NCBI GenBank assembly: GCA_023268805.1
Contig: JALRKT010000003.1
Span: 26,354-65,628 of the forward strand
Direction: 5' to 3'
DNA length: 39,275 nucleotides
Source of the DNA: Bacilli bacterium
GTDB taxonomy: Bacteria; Bacillota_I; Bacilli_A; RFN20; CAG-826
Under the pieces are notes generated by a model. That model was not told where the DNA came from, did no database searches, and worked only from the letters and a program-made list of their open reading frames with translations. Every line of letters starts with the position of its first letter. Position 1 is the stretch's first letter. The translations under genes were made by a program, and so were the position numbers. Positions 32,625 to 39,275 of this stretch are shown here, piece after piece.

Positions 32625-32630
32625 TATAAT
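32625..32630 (+). promoter_or_regulatory. -10 of the nitroreductase gene
   Basis: TATAAT lies 23 nt before the ATG, leaving room for a short leader with a weak GTGAGG ribosome site. No clear -35 is visible. Confidence 0.45.
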
Positions 32631-32653
32631 TTTGCTTTAGTGAGGTATACGTT

Positions 32654-33271
32654 ATGACCGTATTAGAAGCTATTCAATCTCGTCAATCCATTCGCGAATA
32701 TGATGCGAATGTTACGATATCCCAAGAAGAAATCAAGACCATGCTTGAAGAAGCAGGTCGTGCCCCCAGTAGTTGGAATTTACAACCTTGGCGTTTTGTT
32801 GTCATTCAAGATCCTGCGATCAAAGCCCAACTCAAACCGTATGTGTACTTTAACGTTCCCCAATTAGAAACGAGTTCTTTTTTAGTTCTCATTCTCAATG
32901 ATTTAAAACGTTATGACTTATTTCCGATTCTCAATGACTTAGAACTCAAGGCCGGTTATGTGACCGCTGAACAAGCTCAAGCGAGACAAGCAAAAGCCGA
33001 TCAAGCGAAAACTACTCGAACGCTCGAATCCTTAGACCGTGAAGGGTTACTGGATTGCGGGATTGTTGCGCAAAACCTCATGCTCGTTGCCAAAGGTCAC
33101 GGCTATGATTCGTGCCCCATGGGTGGCTTTGACCGTGATCACTTTATGAAAATTCTTGAGCTTGATACCAGCCGTTATAAACCCGTCGTATTAATCTCGA
33201 TTGGCAAAGCCAAAGGGTCGCTTCGTCCTTCCCTACGCTTTCCTACAGATGCCATAACAATTTTTAAATAA
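32654..33271 (+). CDS. Nitroreductase-family FMN oxidoreductase
   Basis: This is a 205-residue nitroreductase. It begins with VLEAIQSRQSIREYDANVTI, where the Arg-Gln-Ser-Ile-Arg stretch contacts FMN phosphate, and has AGRAPSSWNLQPWRFVVIQD, AQNLMLVAKGHGYDSCPMGG and a C-terminal VLISIGKAKG strand. The family reduces nitro compounds, quinones or enones with NAD(P)H; the physiological substrate is unknown. Start ATG 32654 has a weak ribosome site. The GH13 gene follows 19 nt later but appears to have its own -10. Confidence 0.9.
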   Translation: MTVLEAIQSRQSIREYDANVTISQEEIKTMLEEAGRAPSSWNLQPWRFVVIQDPAIKAQLKPYVYFNVPQLETSSFLVLILNDLKRYDLFPILNDLELKAGYVTAEQAQARQAKADQAKTTRTLESLDREGLLDCGIVAQNLMLVAKGHGYDSCPMGGFDRDHFMKILELDTSRYKPVVLISIGKAKGSLRPSLRFPTDAITIFK

Positions 33272-33277
33272 TCGCTA

Positions 33278-33283
33278 TACAAT
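33278..33283 (+). promoter_or_regulatory. -10 of the cytoplasmic GH13 gene
   Basis: TACAAT ends 7 nt before the GTG start at 33291, overlapping the end of the nitroreductase intergenic gap. No usable ribosome site is present. Confidence 0.4.
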
Positions 33284-33290
33284 ATAGGCT

Positions 33291-34778
33291 GTGAGTAATG
33301 TCTTTACCCAACGTGACGCTGATTGGCGAATGGGACGTATTGTGTATCAGATTTTTGTCGATCGCTTTTTTAGCGTGGATCCTCTTTCGAAACAATCCCT
33401 TTACCCCGCCCCGAAACGTTTATTACCCTGGTCGATGGCACCAGAACGTGGAAAAAAACTAACCGAAGTTCCTCATTACGCCCATGAACTTGATTTTTGG
33501 GGTGGTGATTTACAAGGGATTAAGGAAAAACTATCTTATCTCACGGATTTAGGCATTGATACGTTATATTTAACCCCTATTTTTTCAGCCTACTCCAATC
33601 ATAAGTACGATACGATGGATTATCGTACGATATCCCCTGAATTCGGCACCATGGATGATCTTAAAGCGCTTATTCAAGCGACAAAAGAGAAAAATATCCC
33701 CATGATTTTAGATGGGGTCTTTAACCATATGTCCTTTCATAGTCCTTGGTTTCAAGATGCCCTTAAAAACCCTAACTCTCCGTATCGCTCATGGTTTGTC
33801 TTTGGTGAAAACTTTCGCTTCCCCTATCGCGCCTGGCATAACGCTCCTTCACTCCCTGAACTTGATTTAGAAAATCCAGACGTACGTCATTATTTATGGA
33901 CAGATGTCGTTCAATATTACTTAAAACTTGGCATTTCTGGTTGGCGTCTTGATACGGCGATTGAACTGGGGTTTCGTTATCTTAAAGAATTAACCGAAGC
34001 TGCCCATGCGGTCAAAAAGGATACCGTAATTATCGGTGAAATTAATAATTATCCTGCCTCATGGACTTCTGTCATTGACGGGACCATTCAACTTCCCTTA
34101 CGCGATTGGCTGATTCAAACCGCAAAAGGAAACATTTCTGCTTCACTTGCGCAAGCACAACTCGATCGTTACATTTCCGATACCGGCATTGAAGCCATGC
34201 TAAAATCATGGATCTTGCTCGAAAACCATGATCATCCACGTGTTCGTTTTGATTTAAACGATTTACCTTCCTACCATTTCGCAAAATATCTTTCCTTAAC
34301 ACTTCCAGGTAACCTTCATCTTTATCAAGGAGAAGAATGGGGACTCAATGGGGAACAAGATCCCTTGAACCGAGAACCGTTCCCCTGGCATCGCGTTGGT
34401 CAAAAGGATCCTTACTATTTGCTTCACCAACACATGATTAGCTTACGTAAAAACCATCGTGCCTTACGTATTGGGGATTACACATCCATGCCAAGCTCTC
34501 AACTGCTAGCGTTCTTACGCACCACCAACCTACATCAAGAAACATTAATTGTCCTTGCCAATCCCTCGAAAAAACCAGTCACTGAATGGCTCATGATTCC
34601 GGACAGTAAATTACGAAGTCATTTACCGTTTATCGATCTCATTACAGGTGAAAAAATTCTAGAGTCATGGGGAACCTATCTCCCGTTAACCGTGCCAGCC
34701 CAAACCGTGTATATTTTACAACCGCAACAACAACCCGTGGACGGGTATTCACCGACGAAATATTATTTCGAAGATTAA
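33291..34778 (+). CDS. Cytoplasmic GH13 alpha-glucosidase (cyclomaltodextrinase/neopullulanase-like)
   Basis: This is a 495-residue (beta/alpha)8 alpha-amylase-family enzyme without signal peptide. DGVFNH (141-146), nucleophile D221 in GWRLDTAIE, acid/base E250 in IIGEINNY and D314 in LENHDHPR are all present. WGGDLQGIKEKLSYLTDLGI resembles the cyclomaltodextrinase/neopullulanase group, but the N-terminal dimerisation domain is absent. It probably cuts imported maltodextrins or cyclodextrins. It starts with GTG in a leaderless arrangement. Its end overlaps the convergent binding-protein gene by 4 nt. Confidence 0.88.
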   Translation: MSNVFTQRDADWRMGRIVYQIFVDRFFSVDPLSKQSLYPAPKRLLPWSMAPERGKKLTEVPHYAHELDFWGGDLQGIKEKLSYLTDLGIDTLYLTPIFSAYSNHKYDTMDYRTISPEFGTMDDLKALIQATKEKNIPMILDGVFNHMSFHSPWFQDALKNPNSPYRSWFVFGENFRFPYRAWHNAPSLPELDLENPDVRHYLWTDVVQYYLKLGISGWRLDTAIELGFRYLKELTEAAHAVKKDTVIIGEINNYPASWTSVIDGTIQLPLRDWLIQTAKGNISASLAQAQLDRYISDTGIEAMLKSWILLENHDHPRVRFDLNDLPSYHFAKYLSLTLPGNLHLYQGEEWGLNGEQDPLNREPFPWHRVGQKDPYYLLHQHMISLRKNHRALRIGDYTSMPSSQLLAFLRTTNLHQETLIVLANPSKKPVTEWLMIPDSKLRSHLPFIDLITGEKILESWGTYLPLTVPAQTVYILQPQQQPVDGYSPTKYYFED

Positions 34779-36109
34779 GGTTTTGCGGGTAACGACGTGA
34801 CTTGTTCCACTAAGGTGTTTAAATACCCAGGTATATTTTCGTATTTGATCGCTAAATACTGCGCGTAGAGTTGTTGTTCATCTAAGAGGGGATTCGCTTC
34901 TCTGGCTGCCACCACTTGTTGATGGACATCACGGGCATCACGAATAATCGCATTGGCAAAAGCATCAGCAGGAGTCCAATAATATTGCGAAACCGAACGC
35001 GCTTGCGGGATGCCAAAGGGGGATTGATCCGCAAGGGCTTTAAAGGTTGGTAGGGCTTGGACTTCTTCCATGGCAGCCACTTCAAGATTACTCGGGGCCA
35101 CGAATAGTTCTTTGGCTCGTTTGAGTTGAACCTCTGCACTCGTTAAGTAGTTCGCAAAACCATGGGCGGCGGCAGGATATTTTGTATACGCATTCACACC
35201 AAGCATTCGGGCTCCGACCATTGATCCAAATTGATAGGTGTTGCCATCCACACTCGTATAGGTTGGCATTTTAATCGTTCCCATATTTTCGCCAAGAATG
35301 TCTAAGATGGCGTTCGTATGCCAATAGCCCGACATCCCAGCAATCGCGCCATCTTGTAGATTGCCTACATTATTTTCTACAAACTGCGTGGGAAGCAATA
35401 ATCCATCATCAATGAGCCGATTGGTCGCGTAATAATTCATCATGGTTTGTGCGGCGCGAATGCCCGCTTCATTATTCCAATCAATGGTTTGTTCCCAATC
35501 GATTCGACTCCATGAGAGATGATTGGTCGCCGTAAACCACATCGCCATCGACCATCCCCCCATCGGATCAATATTGACAAAGGAATCGAGTTCCTCGGCA
35601 CGGGCAAGGATGGTATCAAAAGATGCCATTTCTTCTTCGTTAATATAACGTTTGTCAAAATACATATACGTGCCATTATCGGCCGTATTGGGGTAGGCAT
35701 ACAACTTATCTCCCACCGTGGCAACATCTACTGTCCACGGAATGTTTCTTGAACTAACATCCTCTTTGTATTGGTTCACTTCAGAAAGACCGCCTGCCTC
35801 AACGATGGATTCAAGTTGATCATCGGGAAACGCAAAAATATCCCCACCATTAACAATATCGAGGAGTAAAAGACCTTTGGCATCCACCTCAGAAACGACT
35901 AAAAAATTAAATTGAATATCCCATTGGGGATTTTGAAGTTGAAACTCTTCGGCACGCGCTTCAATAAAATCTTGTTCTTGGTTGGGTGCCCAGACAAATA
36001 ACGTCACAGGCGTGGGAGCTTGTGAGGATGTCACAATACTTGAACTTGGACTACCTCCACATGCGACGACAAAGAAAACCACAGGAATGAGTGAGAGTGT
36101 TTTTTGCAT
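34775..36109 (-). CDS. Sugar-binding lipoprotein of an ABC transporter (MalE-like)
   Basis: This is a 444-residue lipoprotein with lipobox VVAC (Cys17) and a short Ser-rich linker. It has the SBP_bac_1 layout: VTLFVWAPNQEQDFIEARAE at the start, GDIFAFPDDQLESIVEAGGL, GKLYAYP-like DKLYAYPNTADNG, and AAHGFANYLTSAEVQ near residue 310-325. These are maltose/maltodextrin-binding-protein features. The genes for its permeases and ATPase are not in the window. It is flanked by two GH13 genes, which supports an alpha-glucan ligand. A GTGGAGAAG ribosome site precedes the ATG. Confidence 0.85.
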   Translation of the reverse strand: MQKTLSLIPVVFFVVACGGSPSSSIVTSSQAPTPVTLFVWAPNQEQDFIEARAEEFQLQNPQWDIQFNFLVVSEVDAKGLLLLDIVNGGDIFAFPDDQLESIVEAGGLSEVNQYKEDVSSRNIPWTVDVATVGDKLYAYPNTADNGTYMYFDKRYINEEEMASFDTILARAEELDSFVNIDPMGGWSMAMWFTATNHLSWSRIDWEQTIDWNNEAGIRAAQTMMNYYATNRLIDDGLLLPTQFVENNVGNLQDGAIAGMSGYWHTNAILDILGENMGTIKMPTYTSVDGNTYQFGSMVGARMLGVNAYTKYPAAAHGFANYLTSAEVQLKRAKELFVAPSNLEVAAMEEVQALPTFKALADQSPFGIPQARSVSQYYWTPADAFANAIIRDARDVHQQVVAAREANPLLDEQQLYAQYLAIKYENIPGYLNTLVEQVTSLPAKP

Positions 36110-36148
36110 AATGCTTCTCCACTCTTAGTCTATCAAGTTCAAGAAATT

Positions 36149-36162
36149 TTTAATCGTTAATA
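36149..36162. promoter_or_regulatory. Degenerate cre-like site
   Basis: TTTAATCGTTAATA agrees with the cre consensus at 8 of 10 defined positions. It lies between the divergent sugar-binding and amylase genes, a reasonable place for carbon catabolite control. It could also be a chance AT-rich match. Confidence 0.25.
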
Positions 36163-36225
36163 GCATACAAAATTCAGCATCAAAAAGAAATCATAGGACT
36201 TTAGGGGAAAAGAAAAATTGAAGTT

Positions 36226-36234
36226 TGCTAAAAT
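36226..36234 (+). promoter_or_regulatory. Extended -10 of the lipoprotein GH13 gene
   Basis: TGCTAAAAT ends 6 nt before ATG 36241. The same nonamer, on the minus strand, precedes the 865-1734 gene. Confidence 0.45.
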
Positions 36235-36240
36235 ACGAGT

Positions 36241-38592
36241 ATGTCACTACAAAAATCCTTCTCACCTATCCTTTTACTCATCCTCATAAGCTTATCTGCG
36301 TGTGGCAGTTCCTCTTCATCGCTATCCTCAACATCAGAAAGCATTCCATCAAGTTCCTCTTCGTCACAAACCTCAAGTGAATCAACCCCTTCCTCTGCCT
36401 CCATTGCGTCAAGTTTTCTTCCCGATGATCAATATGAAGATTCCATGACGTGGCAAAAAGACGGGCATTTATACATTCACTATAACCGGAGCCGAGAAGA
36501 TAAATTTGAACCGTTTTCCTCCTATGAAAATTGGACGATATGGGTATGGCAGAAAGCCCCTTATGATTTACCCGGTGTGCAAATTGATTGGTCCTATTTT
36601 GATCAATCGGGTGCGATTGCAGAAATTGATTTTAAAAGTGATCAACATCTTGGTCATTTGCGACAGCCTGGACAACATTGGTCAGAAATCACACGCGTCG
36701 GTTTCTTAATTGTTTTTAAGCCGACGATGAATCAAACCATAGGTATGTGGACCTCGGATGGTGGGACGGACATGTACATTAACGATTTCTACACCCACAT
36801 TCGTGATAATGGCACGATGCATTTATACGCACTTCGTGGTCAAGTGTCCGATTATACGTTCCATTTTACTGGAAGTCTAGGCATTGATCCGTATGCCACC
36901 GATGATGGCGACTTTATCTCAGAATCCAATGTCTTATCCTCGCAATCCGATGCTTATCCGATGGTGAATACATCCCCCGATTTTTATGACCATGTCGGTG
37001 TCGGCTATCAAATCTTTGTTCGTTCTTTTGCCGATAGTGATGGCGATGGAGAAGGCGATCTCCGTGGCATTATTAATGCGCTTGACTACTTAGAAAATTT
37101 AAATGTAAAAGCGCTTTGGTTAACGCCCATTCATGCGTCAGAAACGTATCATGGTTATGATGTCACGGATTTTTATAAAATTAATCCTAGTCTGGGCACT
37201 GCCCTTGATTTTGCAGAGTTAATTTACAAAGCAAAACAACGCGATATGCGTATTGTCATGGATTTAGTCGTCAACCATACCTCCACTCAAAATGCGTGGT
37301 TCCAAAACAGTATCAATTTACGAAAAGGCACAAACTCCGCAGGGGAAGAAATGGACTATCGAAGTTTCTATCATTGGAAATACTCTTTATCGCCGTTGAG
37401 TGCGCCTTGGCATCGCTTTGGAGAAACCAATTATTACTATTACGGAAAATTTGCAACCTCCATGCCGGAATTAAATTATGACTATCAAGGCACACGTGAT
37501 GCCATGATTGACGTGGCAAAGTATTGGGCGGGGTTTGGCGTTTCAGGCTTCCGAATTGATGCCGTAAAACACGTTTATATGGCGGATGAGGTCGACGCCT
37601 TATCCAGTGATGCTATCACGGAACCCGGTAGTGAATTCGCCGCGAATTTAACCAAGAATTTAAACTTTTTTAAGGAGTTTAATTACAAACTAAAATCTGT
37701 ATATCCCAACACCTTTATTGTGGGTGAAAATTTTGATGGATGGGACCAACGCATTGCCCCTTACTATCAAGCGATGGATTCGCAGTTTGACTTTCAAAAC
37801 TACTATCACCTCATGAACATGCAATTTGGTCTCAATGAAAGCGTCAACCCGCAAACACAAGCTTATGTTTTTCAACAGAAATTCAATCAAACGTTTGCTT
37901 CGCAACGATCACGATTTATTAATAGTGCGTTTACCTCCAATCATGATGTGGCGCGTGTCATCAATTGGGTTAAAGGAACTCCCGTCAATGGCAACATCGA
38001 AGCCAAACAAACGATTTTAGCAAGTGATTACCTTGACGCCAAGGCGCGAGCATGGGTCTTTAATGCAGCAACGTTACTCATGCCAGGTGTTTCCTGGATT
38101 TACTATGGGGACGAACTCGGCATGTCCGGCAATATTTCTACTAATCAAGATGGCACTACCTTCCATTATGATCGTTGGTATCGTCAACCTTTTAAGTGGG
38201 ACAATGATGACTCTTATGCTGCGATTACAGGTTATTCCTTTGAAGGCTATGACGTTCGCTGGGATGGTATTAATGCCAGTGATACGCTCGTTCAAGGAGC
38301 CAACCAACAAGCATTATCTTCAACATCGATGCACGCTTTATTCCGTCAACTCGCTGCGATTAAAAATGAACCAACCATGATCCAAGGTCAATTTATTGCC
38401 CTTTCTACGGGGAATACCAATGTGATGGCATTCCAACGAACTTTAGGCAACAAAAGCTACTTTGTGTATTTGAATTTTAATCCAAATACAGCCTCAATAT
38501 CCATGCAAGGGACAACCGTCTTTTCATGGAACAATGCCTCTTCCAGTGCCTTACCTGGATACAGCCTTCGTATTACGGAGGTCAACGGATAA
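36241..38592 (+). CDS. Lipoprotein GH13 amylase/pullulanase with N-terminal starch-binding domain
   Basis: This is a 783-residue lipoprotein with lipobox LSAC (Cys21) and a ~40-residue Ser/Thr/Glu linker. Residues about 68-225 (HLYIHYNRSREDKFEPFSSY, then WTIWVWQKAP) resemble the CBM41/pullulanase-associated domain. The GH13 domain starts with GVGYQIFVRSFADSDGDGEG, where the Asp-rich loop suits a Ca2+ site. It has nucleophile D440 in GFRIDAVKH, acid E496 in IVGENFDGW and D569 in SNHDVARV. It should degrade starch or pullulan at the outer membrane face. Its TAA overlaps the next gene's ATG. Confidence 0.9.
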   Translation: MSLQKSFSPILLLILISLSACGSSSSSLSSTSESIPSSSSSSQTSSESTPSSASIASSFLPDDQYEDSMTWQKDGHLYIHYNRSREDKFEPFSSYENWTIWVWQKAPYDLPGVQIDWSYFDQSGAIAEIDFKSDQHLGHLRQPGQHWSEITRVGFLIVFKPTMNQTIGMWTSDGGTDMYINDFYTHIRDNGTMHLYALRGQVSDYTFHFTGSLGIDPYATDDGDFISESNVLSSQSDAYPMVNTSPDFYDHVGVGYQIFVRSFADSDGDGEGDLRGIINALDYLENLNVKALWLTPIHASETYHGYDVTDFYKINPSLGTALDFAELIYKAKQRDMRIVMDLVVNHTSTQNAWFQNSINLRKGTNSAGEEMDYRSFYHWKYSLSPLSAPWHRFGETNYYYYGKFATSMPELNYDYQGTRDAMIDVAKYWAGFGVSGFRIDAVKHVYMADEVDALSSDAITEPGSEFAANLTKNLNFFKEFNYKLKSVYPNTFIVGENFDGWDQRIAPYYQAMDSQFDFQNYYHLMNMQFGLNESVNPQTQAYVFQQKFNQTFASQRSRFINSAFTSNHDVARVINWVKGTPVNGNIEAKQTILASDYLDAKARAWVFNAATLLMPGVSWIYYGDELGMSGNISTNQDGTTFHYDRWYRQPFKWDNDDSYAAITGYSFEGYDVRWDGINASDTLVQGANQQALSSTSMHALFRQLAAIKNEPTMIQGQFIALSTGNTNVMAFQRTLGNKSYFVYLNFNPNTASISMQGTTVFSWNNASSSALPGYSLRITEVNG

Positions 38593-39275
38593 TGAAACGA
38601 TTCACATGGATGAACTTCGGTTTGTTATCCCTTCTCTTAAGCGCGCTTTCCGTACCCAGTTCTTCCTTGAATCCCCGTGCCGAAGGTGAAGTCACCGTTA
38701 AACTTGTTTTAGGTGAAGGTGCAACATTACCCGGTTATGAAGCCGAGGATGATGAAACGATTTACCATCATAATGTGGTGACATATCACGCACTTCCTGA
38801 AACGACGTTACCTCAAGCGGAAAAACCAGGGACAACGTTTGTTTCCTGGGTTTATGCGGAAGGGGCATCGCTTGTTCGTGTTGCTCGTATGCCGAAAACT
38901 AGTGGCGCCATTTATTATGCCTATTACGAAGGCGACGGAACCCTTGCTACATCCATATCCTCCGAAGAAGTTGAACCGACGACCCTTTACCTTCAAGCGC
39001 ACAATGGAACGGTCGATTGGACGCAAGCGGGAGCGATCATAAAGGTGTACACATGGGGAAATGGGCCCACGATGAACTATCCTGGCATGACGATGCTTTC
39101 CTTAGGGGATGGTTTATACGCCCTTGAATTAAACTATCTTCCTACCAACTTATTATTTGCTCGCCTGAATCCCAACAATCAAAGTGAAGTTTGGAATCAA
39201 ACGGTCGATTTAACTTATGTCTCACCGCTTAATCTTTTCACCTTAACGAGCTGGGATAATGGAACGTGGTCGACC
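38592..39275 (+). CDS. Secreted starch-binding protein (C-terminus cut by window edge)
   Basis: At least 228 codons are open to the window end. The start MKRFTWMNFGLLSLLLSALS is a signal peptide without an obvious lipobox. Residues about 33-118 (VKLVLGEGATLPGY, then AEKPGTTFVSWVY and IYYAYYEGDG) resemble an InlB/Listeria-Bacteroides-type repeat. The following part (TLYLQAHNGTVDW, YTWGNGPTMNYPGMTM, GLYALEL) resembles a CBM25/26 starch-binding module. It is translationally coupled to the amylase through TAATG, so both probably act on the same external polysaccharide. The missing C-terminus may hold a catalytic domain or cell-wall anchor. Confidence 0.75.
   Translation, partial: MKRFTWMNFGLLSLLLSALSVPSSSLNPRAEGEVTVKLVLGEGATLPGYEAEDDETIYHHNVVTYHALPETTLPQAEKPGTTFVSWVYAEGASLVRVARMPKTSGAIYYAYYEGDGTLATSISSEEVEPTTLYLQAHNGTVDWTQAGAIIKVYTWGNGPTMNYPGMTMLSLGDGLYALELNYLPTNLLFARLNPNNQSEVWNQTVDLTYVSPLNLFTLTSWDNGTWST

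Overview
The window (about 39.3 kb, roughly 40% GC by eye) looks like the chromosome of a low-GC Gram-positive of the Bacilli/Mollicutes kind, such as an Erysipelotrichales-, Acholeplasma- or RF39-like uncultured lineage. Supporting signs are many lipoproteins with a short signal peptide, a lipobox and a Ser/Thr/Glu linker; an Opp transporter with coiled-coil ATPase insertions; a CIRCE-controlled groESL operon; a perfect CcpA cre box; and DUF3899. TGA is used as a stop (6953-6955, 10173-10175), so the standard code applies. No rRNA, tRNA, CRISPR array or insertion sequence was found. The taxonomic placement is inference.

Layout. 1-3021: a truncated GNAT acetyltransferase, a candidate small RNA, a small Rieske protein, a membrane protein with a repeated helical tail and a GT-C glycosyltransferase. 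3088-9639, plus strand: MATE exporter with a degenerate ADP-ribosylglycohydrolase-like protein, a polar amino-acid ABC transporter (binding protein, permease, ATPase), and groES-groEL. 9643-19404, minus strand: one long operon oppA-oppB-oppC-oppD-oppF-DUF3899 and two half-size chromate transporters. 19733-25621: Nudix hydrolase, helical lipoprotein, aldehyde dehydrogenase, an HTH-like protein, a Ser-Glu-repeat/Asp-His-rich lipoprotein and an esterase. 25638-25757: an unassigned structured RNA candidate. 25834-28920: membrane-bound XRE regulator, surface nuclease, SRAP protein, and a junction where truncated aquaporin and MscS genes abut. 29016-33271: Leu/Glu-type dehydrogenase, SGNH hydrolase, 5-formyl-THF cyclo-ligase, HflX, nitroreductase. 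33291-39275: alpha-glucan cluster with a cytoplasmic GH13 enzyme, a sugar-binding lipoprotein, a lipoprotein GH13 amylase/pullulanase and a secreted starch-binding protein that runs off the end.

How it works together. The cell appears to live by uptake of peptides (Opp), polar amino acids and starch-derived oligosaccharides. The surface amylase and starch-binding protein would produce maltodextrins, the binding lipoprotein would capture them, and the cytoplasmic GH13 enzyme would finish degradation. The permease genes for this sugar system are not in the window.

The most unusual window-wide pattern is in start sites. About fifteen genes have a -10 hexamer ending only 6-9 nt before the start codon and no Shine-Dalgarno sequence, which predicts leaderless mRNAs. 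Operon-internal genes and most lipoprotein genes instead have a strong AGGAG-type site. The second most interesting object is the structured RNA candidate at 25638-25757, with a possible promoter, a multi-helix fold and a U-tract end.
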